A stretch of DNA of 64,000 nucleotides from Protula sp. h YS-2021 (taxonomy: Eukaryota > Annelida > Polychaeta > Sabellida > Serpulidae), in assembly GCA_949752745.1 (NCBI GenBank), contig OX457026.1, positions 49,445,673 to 49,509,672 on the forward strand. Direction: 5' to 3'. A program made the translations under genes and the position numbers. Position 1 is the stretch's first letter. Every line of letters begins with the position of its first letter. The notes under the pieces were generated by a model. That model was not told where the DNA came from and made no database searches. It worked only from the letters and a program-made list of their open reading frames with translations. Below are positions 46,001 through 58,119 of the stretch, piece after piece.

Positions 46001-46779
46001 ATATACGATAATTTGCAGCACAGCATTAACGCCAATGTGTGCGGAAAGTTTTCATGTAAATGACCAGCACTGAATTTGTACGATCGAACGATTAGATACA
46101 AAGAAATTTAGTTTTTGTTTGAGATTTAAAAAAACGTCACTAAAATTCCAATCCATAAAATAAAGCAGCATAGGCGTATATAAACACGTTAAAGTTGTTC
46201 TGGAGCTCAGTCATGAAACACGCGATACTGCATAAATGGCACGAAAATCGAAGAAAATAAAACAAACAACGCTTGGCAAAAGTGAATGCGCAATACAGTT
46301 TGCCAGATGCAAATGAATGTTTGAGAAAGTTCTAGAAAGGCCAGCGTACTAAGCCACAACACAACATAAATCACAAAGCTCAGTGGCGTAGCCAACAAAA
46401 CAACCTGCTCAGTGAGGAGGGGAGACCTGGAGTAGCAAGCCATAAATGGGGAGGCAGGCACCTCAAAGTATCAAACCTCAAGAGAATTTCACTCGCGATT
46501 CTCCATGTGGCTGTGACAGTACAGGCTATAAACAGGGGAAGAGGAGGAAGTGGGAGCGGGAGAGGGGGTGGCAGCTGACACTGTTATTCTGTGTGAATGA
46601 ATCCCAAATCGTTGCTCCCTCCCCCCTCCTCTCCACCCACCCACGAAGCACACACATGACACTGAAAAAAGTGTAAAAATACCAAAAAATACAAGCAACA
46701 CAAATATGGGAAAGTAAGGAAACGTAAAAGTGATAAGGCAAAGGCATGGAGAACTAGAATCTCACTTCGCTAGCGAAAT
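46001..46779. other. LINE 5' flank and unassigned sequence
   Basis: The first part may be LINE 5' UTR. Near 46661-46756 a stretch (GTGTAAAAATACC, AAACGTAAAAGTGA-AAGGCA) is similar to 55632-55720, so the paralogy extends outside the 0.5 kb TIR element. No gene is recognised. Confidence 0.45.
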
Positions 46780-47279
46780 GTTAAACACTTGACAAAAATT
46801 AAAACGCAAAAATACTTCCTTCAATGGGTTATTTCTTGAATAATATATTGCAAACAACACAGCTTGAATATGTCTTATAAGCCGAGTAGTGTTATGTTTC
46901 TGTTGACTTAAGGTTTTATTGACTGATCTAGCATACGCCGTGTTAGCTATTTACGCAGTGAGAGCTCGCACAAAGCTCACTGTGCAACTGTGTATGATGT
47001 GGGTTAAATGCTACGCATTTACTTGCAAAAAACACACTCTTTTCACATGGCGTTTTAACAAAGAAAATGAAATCAAAAACGAAAATAAAAAGTGACATGC
47101 ACATGTTCAGATCAAGCTCTTCATAAGTCCCAAGTTTCATGGTCGTAGGGCCCATAGTGTCAGAGGAGGAGAAGACACAAAAAATCGGAAAAAGTGTCAA
47201 GAAGAAGAAAAAAAAGGACGAATTTTGCTCGCACAAATTCATATAACCCTTGCAAGCCAAAGGTTTGTCAAGTGTTAAC
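46780..47279. mobile_element. 0.5 kb terminal-inverted-repeat element, uninterrupted copy
   Basis: The left terminus GTTAAACACTTGACAAA (46780-46796) and the right terminus TTTGTCAAGTGTTAAC (47264-47279) are inverted repeats differing by one base. The body is AT-rich and non-coding, MITE-like. It matches the interrupted copy over its whole length. A 28-base segment containing CGCTAGCG precedes both copies (46752-46779 and 47278-47304). Confidence 0.75.
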
Positions 47280-47304
47280 TAGAAGCTCATTCCGCTAGCG
47301 AAAT

Positions 47305-50300
47305 GTTAAACACTTGACAAAAAGTTGACTACGTCTCGAGGAGTACGTCTATCCCCCGTGGGGGATATGGTTTGTGTAAGGCTGTTGCGTGTTGACTACG
47401 CAAAGAAATTTACAAGTGGAAGGATGTAAGTCGACGTAGTGTCTAACATTTAGACGAATCAATCCATTAACCAGTATTCGCGTGAGACTGTCGTAGGTAC
47501 GCTAAGTACAGCGCCGATTTTGAAAAATTCGCCATTTTGTCAAGTCCCATCCGGAAAATGCTTGATCACTGCACTGCGGAAGGTGCCAGGGAGCCCGTGT
47601 GCAGAATTTGAAACGAATCCATTCATTAATGTGGCCTGTAGACGCGCGAGACTGCCGTATATATAAAGTCCAGTGCCAATTTTCAAAAGTCCGCCATTTC
47701 GTCAATTTTTGGTCGATCCGGAAAATTCTTGGTCACTGCACTGAGGAAGGTTCCAGAGAAGCCGTGTACATAATTTGAAACGAATCCGTCTATTAATGTG
47801 GCCTGAAGACGCGTGAGACTGCCGTATATGCGTTACGTCCAGTGCCGATTTTCAAAAGTCCGCCATTTTGTCAATTTTTGGCCGATCCGGAAAATTCTTG
47901 GTCACTGCACTGCGGAAGGTTCCAGAGAAGCCGTGTACAAAATTTGAAAGAATTTGTCTATTAATGTGACCTGAAGACGCGTGAGACTGCCGTATATATA
48001 AAGTCCAGTGCCAATTTTCAAAAGTCCGCCATTTTGTCAATTATTGGTCGATCCGGAAAATTCTTGGTCACTGCATTGCGGAAGGTTCCAGAGAAGCCGT
48101 GTACAAAATCTGAAACGAATCTGTCCATTAATGTGGCCTGTAGATGCGTGAGACTGCCGTATATACGCTACGTTCAGTGCCGATTTTCAAAAGTCCGCCA
48201 TTTTGTCAATTTTTGGCCGATCCGAAAAATTCTTGGTCACTGCACTGCGGAAGATTCCAGAGAAGCCGTGTACAAAATTTGAAACGAATCCGTCTATTAA
48301 TGTGGCCTGTAGACGCGTGAGACTGCCGTATATACGCTAAGTCCAGTGCCAATTTTCAAATGTCCGCCATTTTGTCAATTTTTGGTCGATTCGGAAAATT
48401 CCTGGTCACTGCACTGCGGAAGGTTCCAGAGAAGCCATGTACAAAATTTGAAACGAATCCGTCTATTAATGTGGCCTGTAGACGCGTGAGACTGCCGTAT
48501 ATACGCTAAGTCCAGTGCCAATTTTCAAATGTCCGCCATTTTGTCAATTTTTGGTCGATTCGGAAAATTCCTGGTCACTGCACTGCGGAAGGTTCCAGAG
48601 AAGCCATGTACAAAATTTGAAACGAATCCGTCTATTAATGTGGCCTGTAGACGCGTGAGACTGCCGTATATACGCTAAGTCCAGTGCCAATTTTCAAATG
48701 TCCGCCATTTTGTCAATTTTTGGCCGATCCGGAAAATTCTTGGTCACTGCACTGAGGAAGGTTCCAGAGAAGCCGTGTACAAAATTTGAAACGAATCCGT
48801 CTATTAATGTGGCCTGTAGACGCGTGAGACTGCCGTATATACGCTAAGTCCAGTGCCGATTTTCAAAAGTCCGCCATTTTGTCATTTTTTGATCGATCCG
48901 GAAAATTCTTGGTCACTGCATTGCGGAAGGTTCCAGAGAAGCCGTGTACAAAATCTGAAACGAATCTGTCCATTAATGTGGCCTGTAGATGCGTGAGACT
49001 GCCGTATATACGCTACGTTCAGTGCCGATTTTCAAAAGTCCGCCATTTTGTCAATTTTTGGCCGATCCGAAAAATTCTTGGTCACTGCACTGCGGAAGAT
49101 TCCAGAGAAGCCGTGTACAAAATTTGAAACGAATTTGTCTATTAATGTGGTCTGTAGACGCGTGAGACTGCCGTATATATAAAGTCCAGTGCCAATTTTC
49201 AAATGTCCGCCATTTTGTCAATTTTTGGTAGATTCGGAAAATTCCTGGTCACTGCACTGCGGAAGGTTCCAGAGAAGCCATGTACAAAATTTGAAACGAA
49301 TCCGTCTATTAATGTGGCCTGTAGACGCGTGAGACTGCCGTATATACGCTAAGTCCAGTGCCAATTTTCAAATGTCCGCCATTTTGTCAATTTTTGATCG
49401 ATCCGGAAAATTCTTGGTCACTGCATTGCGGAAGGTTCCAGAGAAGCCGTGTACAAAATCTGAAACGAATCTGTCCATTAATGTGGCCTGTAGATGCGTG
49501 AGACTGCCGTATATACGCTACGTTCAGTGCCGATTTTCAAAAGTCCGCCATTTTGTCAATTTTTGGCCGATCCGAAAAATTCTTGGTCACTGCACTGCGG
49601 AAGATTCCAGAGAAGCCGTGTACAAAATTTGAAACGAATTTGTCTATTAATGTGGTCTGTAGACGCGTAAGACTGCCGTATATATAAAGTTCAGTGCCAA
49701 TTTTCAAATGTCCGCCATTTTGTCAATTTTTGGTAGATTCGGAAAATTCCTGGTCACTGCACTGCGGAAGGTTCCAGAGAAGCCATGTACAAAATTTGAA
49801 ACGAATCCGTCTATTAATGTGGCCTGTAGACGCGTGAGACTACCGTATATACGCTAAGTCCAGTGCCAATTTTCAAATGTCCGCCATTTTGTCAATTTTT
49901 GGCCGATCCGGAAAATTCTTGGTCACTGCACTGAGGAAGGTTCCAGAGAAGCCGTGTACAAAATTTGAAACGAATCCGTCTATTAATGTGGCCTGTAGAC
50001 GCGTGAGACTGCCGTATATACGCTAAGTCCAGTGCCGATTTTCAAAAGTCCGCCATTTTGTCAATTTTTGATCGATCCGGAAAATTCTTGGTCACTGCAT
50101 TGCGGAAGGTTCCAGAGAAGCCGTGTACAAAATCTGAAACGAATCTGTCCATTAATGTGGCCTGTAGATGCGTGAGACTGCCGTATATACGCTACGTTCA
50201 GTGCCGATTTTCAAAAGTCCGCCATTTTGTCAATTTTTGGCCAATCCGAAAAATTCTTGGTCACTGCACTGCGGAAGATTCCAGAGAAGCCGTGTACAAA

Positions 50301-53300
50301 ATTTGAAACGAATTTGTCTATTAATGTGGTCTGTAGACGCGTGAGACTGCCGTATATATAAAGTCCAGTGCCAATTTTCAAATGTCCGCCATTTTGTCAA
50401 TTTTTGGTCGATTCGGAAAATTCCTGGTCACTGCACTGCGGAAGGTTCCAGAGAAGCCATGTACAAAATTTGAAACGAATCCGTCTATTAATGTGGCCTG
50501 TAGACGCGTGAGACTGCCGTATATACGCTAAGTCCAGTGCCAATTTTCAAATGTCCGCCATTTTGTCAATTTTTGGTCGATTCGGAAAATTCCTGGTCAC
50601 TGCACTGCGGAAGGTTCCAGAGAAGCCATGTACAAAATTTGAAACGAATCCGTCTATTAATGTGGCCTGTAGACGCGTGAGACTACCGTATATACGCTAA
50701 GTCCAGTGCCAATTTTCAAATGTCCGCCATTTTGTCAATTTTTGGCCGATCCGGAAAATTCTTGGTCACTGCACTGAGGAAGGTTCCAGAGAAGCCGTGT
50801 ACAAAATTTGAAACGAATCCGTCTATTAATGTGGCCTGTAGACGCGTGAGACTGCCGTATATACGCTAAGTCCAGTGCCGATTTTCAAAAGTCCGCCATT
50901 TTGTCAATTTTTGATCGATCCGGAAAATTCTTGGTCACTGCATTGCGGAAGGTTCCAGAGAAGCCGTGTACAAAATCTGAAACGAATCTGTCCATTAATG
51001 TGGCCTGTAGATGCGTGAGACTGCCGTATATACGCTACGTTCAGTGCCGATTTTCAAAAGTCCGCCATTTTGTCAATTTTTGGCCGATCCGAAAAATTCT
51101 TGGTCACTGCACTGCGGAAGATTCCAGAGAAGCCGTGTACAAAATTTGAAACGAATTTGTCTATTAATGTGGTCTGTAGACGCGTGAGACTGCCGTATAT
51201 ATAAAGTCCAGTGCCGATTTTCAAATGTCCGCCATTTTGTCAATTTTTGGTAGATTCGGAAAATTCCTGGTCACTGCACTGCGGAAGGTTCCAGAGAAGC
51301 CATGTACAAAATTTGAAACGAATCCGTCTATTAATGTGGCCTGTAGACGCGTGAGACTGCCGTATATACGCTAAGTCCAGTGCCAATTTTCAAATGTCCG
51401 CCATTTTGTCAATTTTTGATCGATCCGGAAAATTCTTGGTCACTGCATTGCGGAAGGTTCCAGAGAAGCCGTGTACAAAATCTGAAACGAATCTGTCCAT
51501 TAATGTGGCCTGTAGATGCGTGAGACTGCCGTATATACGCTACGTTCAGTGCCGATTTTCAAAAGTCCGCCATTTTGTCAATTTTTGGCCGATCCGAAAA
51601 ATTCTTGGTCACTGCACTGCGGAAGATTCCAGAGAAGCCGTGTACAAAATTTGAAACGAATTTGTCTATTAATGTGGTCTGTAGACGCGTAAGACTGCCG
51701 TATATATAAAGTTCAGTGCCAATTTTCAAATGTCCGCCATTTTGTCAATTTTCGGTAGATTCGGAAAATTCCTGGTCACTGCACTGCGGAAGGTTCCAGA
51801 GAAGCCATGTACAAAATTTGAAACGAATCCGTCTACTAATGTGGCCTGTAGACGCGTGAGACTACCGTATATACGCTAAGTCCAGTGCCAATTTTCAAAT
51901 GTCCGCCATTTTGTCAATTTTTGGCCGATCCGGAAAATTCTTGGTCACTGCACTGAGGAAGGTTCCAGAGAAGCCGTGTACAAAATTTGAAACGAATCCG
52001 TCTATTAATGTGGCCTGTAGACGCGTGAGACTGCCGTATATACGCTAAGTCCAGTGCCGATTTTCAAAAGTCCGCCATTTTGTCAATTTTTGATCGATCC
52101 GGAAAATTCTTGGTCACTGCATTGCGGAAGGTTCCAGAGAAGCCGTGTACAAAATCTGAAACGAATCTGTCCATTAATGTGGCCTGTAGATGCGTGAGAC
52201 TGCCGTATATACGCTACGTTCAGTGCCGATTTTCAAAAGTCCGCCATTTTGTCAATTTTTGGCCGATCCGAAAAATTCTTGGTCACTGCACTGCGGAAGA
52301 TTCCAGAGAAGCCGTGTACAAAATTTGAAACGAATCCGTCTATTAATGTGGTCTGTAGACGCGTGAGACTGCCGTATATATAAAGTCCAGTGCCAATTTT
52401 CAAATGTCCGCCATTTTGTCAATTTTTGGTCGATTCGGAAAATTCCTGGTCACTGCACTGCGGAAGGTTCCAGAGAAGCCATGTACAAAATTTGAAACGA
52501 ATCCGTCTATTAATGTGGCCTGTAGACGCGTGAGACTGCCGTATATACGCTAAGTCCAGTGCCGATTTTCAAAAGTCCGCCATTTTGTCAATTTTTGATC
52601 GATCCGGAAAATTCTTGGTCACTGCATTGCGGAAGGTTCCAGAGAAGCCGTGTACAAAATCTGAAACGAATCTGTCCATTAATGTGGCCTGTAGATGCGT
52701 GAGACTGCCGTATATACGCTACGTTCAGTGCCGATTTTCAAAAGTCCGCCATTTTGTCAATTTTTGGCCGATCCGAAAAATTCTTGGTCACTGCACTGCG
52801 GAAGATTCCAGAGAAGCCGTGTACAAAATTTGAAACGAATTTGTCTATTAATGTGGTCTGTAGACGCGTGAGACTGCCGTATATATAAAGTCCAGTGCCA
52901 ATTTTCAAATGTCCGCCATTTTGTCAATTTTTGGTCGATTCGGAAAATTCCTGGTCACTGCACTGCGGAAGGTTCCAGAGAAGCCATGTACAAAATTTGA
53001 AACGAATCCGTCTATTAATGTGGCCTGTAGACGCGTGAGACTGCCGTATATACGCTAAGTCCAGTGCCAATTTTCAAATGTCCGCCATTTTGTCAATTTT
53101 TGGTCGATTCGGAAAATTCCTGGTCACTGCACTGCGGAAGGTTCCAGAGAAGCCATGTACAAAATTTGAAACGAATCCGTCTATTAATGTGGCCTGTAGA
53201 CGCGTGAGACTGCCGTATATACGCTAAGTCCAGTGCCAATTTTCAAATGTCCGCCATTTTGTCAATTTTTGGCCGATCCGGAAAATTCTTGGTCACTGCA

Positions 53301-55596
53301 CTGAGGAAGGTTCCAGAGAAGCCGTGTACAAAATTTGAAACGAATCCGTCTATTAATGTGGCCTGTAGACGCGTGAGACTGCCGTATATACGCTAAGTCC
53401 AGTGCCGATTTTCAAAAGTCCGCCATTTTGTCAATTTTTGATCGATCCGGAAAATTCTTGGTCACTGCATTGCGGAAGGTTCCAGAGAAGCCGTGTACAA
53501 AATCTGAAACGAATCTGTCCATTAATGTGGCCTGTAGATGCGTGAGACTGCCGTATATACGCTACGTTCAGTGCCGATTTTCAAAAGTCCGCCATTTTGT
53601 CAATTTTTGGCCGATCCGAAAAATTCTTGGTCACTGCACTGCGGAAGATTCCAGAGAAGCCGTGTACAAAATTTGAAACGAATTTGTCTATTAATGTGGT
53701 CTGTAGACGCGTGAGACTGCCGTATATATAAAGTCCAGTGCCAATTTTCAAATGTCCGCCATTTTGTCAATTTTTGGTAGATTCGGAAAATTCCTGGTCA
53801 CTGCACTGCGGAAGGTTCCAGAGAAGCCATGTACAAAATTTGAAACGAATCCGTCTATTAATGTGGCCTGTAGACGCGTGAGACTGCCGTATATACGCTA
53901 AGTCCAGTGCCAATTTTCAAATGTCCGCCATTTTGTCAATTTTTGGCCGATCCGGAAAATTCTTGGTCACTGCACTGAGGAAGGTTCCAGAGAAGCCGTG
54001 TACAAAATTTGAAACGAATCCGTCTATTAATGTGGCCTGTAGACGCGTGAGACTGCCGTATATACGCTAAGTCCAGTGCCGATTTTCAAAAGTCCGCCAT
54101 TTTGTCAATTTTTGATCGATCCGGAAAATTCTTGGTCACTGCATTGCGGAAGGTTCCAGAGAAGCCGTGTACAAAATCTGAAACGAATCTGTCCATTAAT
54201 GTGGCCTGTAGATGCGTGAGACTGCCGTATATACGCTACGTTCAGTGCCGATTTTCAAAAGTCCGCCATTTTGTCAATTTTTGGCCGATCCGAAAAATTC
54301 TTGGTCACTGCACTGCGGAAGATTCCAGAGAAGCCGTGTACAAAATTTGAAACGAATTTGTCTATTAATGTGGTCTGTAGACGCGTAAGACTGCCGTATA
54401 TATAAAGTTCAGTGCCAATTTTCAAATGTCCGCCATTTTGTCAATTTTTGGTAGATTCGGAAAATTCCTGGTCACTGCACTGCGGAAGGTTCCAGAGAAG
54501 CCATGTACAAAATTTGAAACGAATCCGTCTATTAATGTGGCCTGTAGACGCGTGAGACTGCCGTATATACGCTAAGTCCAGTGCCAATTTTCAAATGTCC
54601 GCCATTTTGTCAATTTTTGGCCGATCCGGAAAATTCTTGGTCACTGCACTGAGGAAGGTTCCAGAGAAGCCGTGTACAAAATTTGAAACGAATCCGTCTA
54701 TTAATGTGGCCTGTAGACGCGTGAGACTGCCGTATATACGCTAAGTCCAGTGCCGATTTTCAAAAGTCCGCCATTTTGTCAATTTTTGGTCGATCCGAAA
54801 AATTCTTGGTCACTGCACTGCGGAAGGTTCCAGAGAGGCCGTGTACAAAATTTGAAACGAATCCGTCTATTAATGTGGCCTGTAGACGCGTGAGACTGCC
54901 GTATATACGCTAAGTCCAGTGCCGATTTTCAAAAGTCCGCCATTTTGTCAATTTTTGGTCGATCCGGAATTTTCTTGGTCACTGCACTGCGGAAGGTTCC
55001 AGAGAAGCCGTGTACAAAATTTTAACCGAATCCATGTATTAATGTGGCCTGTAGGCGCGTGAGACTGAAGCGTGACAGACGGACAGACAGACGGACAGAC
55101 GGACAGACCGAAAAGTTCAAAACTATATCCCTCCGTTTCACGGGGGATAATTAAAACGCAAAAATACTTCCTTCAGTGGGTTATTTCTTGAATAATATAT
55201 TGCAAACAACACAGCTTGAATACGTCTTAAAGTTTTACTGACTGATCAGGCATACGCCGTGTTATCTATTTACGCGTGAGAGCTCGCACAAAGCTCACTG
55301 AGCAAATGTGTATTCTGTGCTGTCGTTAAATGCTACGCATTTACTTGCAAAAAATACACTCTTTTCACATACCGTTTTAACAAAGAAAACGAAATCAAAG
55401 ACGAAAATAAAAAGTGACATGCACATGTTCAGATCAAACTCTTTATAAGTCCCAAGTTTCATGGTCGTAGGGCCCATATGTCAGAGAAGAAGAAGACACA
55501 AAAATCGGAAAAACTGTCAAGAAGAAAAAAAAGGACGAATTTTGCTCGCACAAATTCATATAACCCTTGCAAGCCAAAGGCTTATCAAGTGTTAAT
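47305..55596. mobile_element. Second TIR element, split by the 169 bp-array element
   Basis: The left terminus GTTAAACACTTGACAAA (47305-47321) is followed two A later by foreign sequence. Homology resumes at TTAAAACGCAAAAATACTTC (55151) and runs to an altered right terminus, TTATCAAGTGTTAAT, ending near 55596. The two parts together equal the copy at 46780-47279. Confidence 0.75.
47324..55150 (+). mobile_element. Family G element containing about 45 monomers of 169 bp
   Basis: Boundaries come from comparison with the uninterrupted TIR element. The left end begins GTTGACTACGTCTCGAGG, then ATCCCCCGTGGGGGAT (47351-47366). Monomers (166-170 bp) follow from about 47490 to 55070, each with GTCCGCCATTTTGTCAATTT and CACTGCGGAAGGTTCCAGAG. 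A GACAGACGGACAGAC run (55074-55108) precedes the 3' hairpin around 55121-55148 (TATCCCTCC...GGGGGATA). The left TATCCCCCGTG is complementary to the right CACGGGGGATA. The 82-codon frames across monomer pairs start at TTG and are composition artefacts. Confidence 0.85.
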
Positions 55597-55989
55597 GAAT
55601 GCACAATCACCCCCCCCCCCCCCCAAAAAAAAAGTGTAAAAATACCAATAATAAAACAAGCAACAGAAATATGGGGAAGTATTGAAACGTAAAAGTGAAA
55701 AGGCAAAAACATGGAGAATGAATCCATAATCATCCCTTCAATTCCCCGGTGCACACATAGGCCGCACATTGTGTGAGTAAATGTCGTGCTGTGGAAGTGA
55801 AGTATGATATGAAGTAACACACTTCAACAATGCAGGGCACCCATTATTCATTCGATTGCCCACCAGAATTCCGAACAAAATTGTCGTTCCAACTTTCCGT
55901 TATTTGAAGTTATTACGACTTTTCCTTACCGTTGTTCATAACAGGGGGAAGCGGGGATGGGGGTGGGTGGAGCGAAAGTATATCCGATT
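55597..55989. other. Flank with poly-C/poly-A tract and paralogy to 46.7 kb
   Basis: A C14/A9 tract lies at about 55610-55632. The following segment resembles 46661-46756. No gene is recognised. Confidence 0.45.
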
Positions 55990-57740
55990 TTCCGCTATCA
56001 AGATATTTTTTTCCAATGACGCCCGGTCATATTTGACAGGATCCTTGGGAAATACCAAGCAACATTCACACCAAGTTTTAACTTTCTCCGATGTTCAGCG
56101 GCTGAAAAATGCACACATGTAAGATTTTAACGTAATGACATCATACGCCTTTCGTAATTTCGCTCAAAAAGTTGACAGAACCGTCCGACTGATCTAAAAA
56201 ACACCCATATAAAATTTGAACTCGATACGACTTTCTGTTCTCGAGATATTTTGCACAGAAGAGCTTATTCAAACTAGATTGGCCAGTGTTTTTGTTAAAA
56301 CAAAAACGGATACGTCTCCCCCGCCCCCCAATCAGTCACGTGAAAGAAATTCCTTGCTTAAAATACAACATTGGCGAGCCAATCGCCAAAAATACACTTT
56401 TACAGAAAATCCATGAAGAAAAACTTCGCAGTAAACATTTCCACTACATACGGGTTCTTCTTGCCATGTTTCAGCCTAATGGAACAAAATGTTTCGGAGA
56501 TATCGCAACAAAAAAACATATGGCCAAAAAAGTAAAAATTCAAAAACTAAAAAAATCGCCAAAAATACATTTTCAAAGGAAATGAAGAAAAACTTCGCAG
56601 TAAACATTTGCACTATATGTGGGTTCTTCTTGCCACGTTGCAGCCTAATCCAACAAACTGTTTCGGAGATATCGCAACAATATGGCCAAAAAAGTAAAAA
56701 ATCAAAAATTAAAAAATTCGCCAAAAATACATTTTCAGCGGAAATGAAAAAAACTTCGCAGTAAACATTTACACTTTTTGCCAAGTTTCAGCCTAATCCA
56801 ACAAACCATTTCGGAGATATCGCAACAATATGGTAAAAAAAGTTCAAAATAAAAAATTACAAAATTCGTCAAAAATACATTTTCAGCGGAAATGAAGAAA
56901 AACTTCGCAGTAAACATTTGCAATATATGTGTGTTGTTCTTGCCACATTTCAGCCTAATCCAACAAACTGTTTTGGAGATATCGCAACAATATGGCCAAA
57001 AAAGTTCAAATTCAAAAATTCGCCAAAAATACATTTTCAGCGGGAAATGAAGAAAAACTTCGCAGTAAACATTTGCACTATATGTGTGTTGTTCTTCCCA
57101 CGTTTCAGCCTAATCCAACAAACTGTTTTGGAGATATAGCCTGCCAAAGTGAAAAAATGCACGAAAACCCCCCCAATGTTCAAAAATTTGCCAAAAATAG
57201 AATTTTTGAGGAAACGAAAAAAAAAAAATAACACGGGCATCATCTAGACATGTACCCCAATACGTATGTATGTTTTGAGTAACCGACTCATTAATTTTAT
57301 AAGAACTCACTACGGACAGACGGACGGACGGACACACCAAATGATATATATGTCTCCCTTAGGGGGAGACATACAAATATATCAATATTTCCCGCGATGA
57401 CGTCATACGCCCCATTCGTTCGTTCTACAGACTCTTTCGGACCTACCATACAACAATCCCACCAAGTTTCAACTTTCTTCGATGTTCAGCGGCTGAGAAA
57501 TGTCGCATACAATGTTTTTACGTAATGATGTCATACGCCTGCCCTAATCACATGACATGCGTCAAAAGTTGACAGAACCGTCCGACCTAACCAAGGGATA
57601 AATCGATCAAGTTTGAAGTCGATCGGACCTTCTGTTCTCGAGATATCTTGCACACAACATGTTGTTCACAACAGACTGACACACACACACACACACAGAA
57701 CGTACAAACACCATATGTCGCCCCTTGGTCGGGGACATAA
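55990..57740 (+). mobile_element. Family E element, copy 4, split by a complete A element
   Basis: E interior segments (GATGTTCAGCGGCTGA, AAAAGTTGACAGAACCGTCC, TCTCGAGATATTTTGCACA) run to 56273. They resume at 57376 with ATCAATATTTCCCGCGATGA and end in a degenerate E hairpin at about 57714-57738 (TATGTCGCCCCTTGG / GGGGACATA). A TGACGTCA lies at 57398-57405. Confidence 0.7.
56274..57373 (+). mobile_element. Complete family A element nested in E
   Basis: The left end CTAGATTGGCCAGTG resembles the E left end, and TACGTCTCCC lies about 35 bp in. Five units of about 163 bp follow from 56388, then a GACGGACGGACGGACAC run and the 3' palindrome at 57349-57373 (TATGTCTCCC / GGGAGACATA). The left TACGTCTCCC is complementary to the right arm but for one base. 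About 1.1 kb; non-coding. Confidence 0.8.
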
Positions 57741-58119
57741 ATAGAAATAAGTTGTTACTTACTAGGGCTGTGTAAAGTTATGTTTACTACACTGATTTTT
57801 TTACTGGTCTATTAGGTGATGTAAGAACTTACTGGAAGCAAAACGCATCAATATTGTTCATGCACATTGATTTGTTTATTAGTCCATTAAGTGGTTTAAG
57901 AACTCAATGAAAGTATTATTACACGGAGGCGGATGTTGTGCGGGCATCATTGTCATCACCAAAGCCGTCTTGAAAAGTTAAACCTTCCCGGATTCAGACG
58001 AGCCTTTCAATACAGCTAAACGCGTGGGACCTTTTTGAACAAGTTCAGAACTGATGTCTTTCATTTCGCTTTTAATTGTGTATACTACTTTTGGTTGCAA
58101 TTTGTTTCTCAAAGAAAAA
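57741..58119. other. Single-copy stretch with a weak minus-strand open frame
   Basis: On the minus strand a frame from about 58118 to TAA at 57978-57980 is open for about 46 codons (…KSEMKDISSELVQKG…). It has no ATG of convincing context and no homologue I recognise. Reported for completeness; chance is likely. Confidence 0.2.

Noticed and set aside
48034..54350. Ten near-identical 82-86 codon frames in the 169 bp array
   Set aside because: They begin at TTG or a similar codon, span one and a half monomers, and exist because the monomer lacks stops in one frame. No ATG and no family similarity.
47500..55070. CRISPR-like array
   Set aside because: The repeats are long, contiguous and without unique spacers; it is a satellite-type array in a eukaryotic genome.
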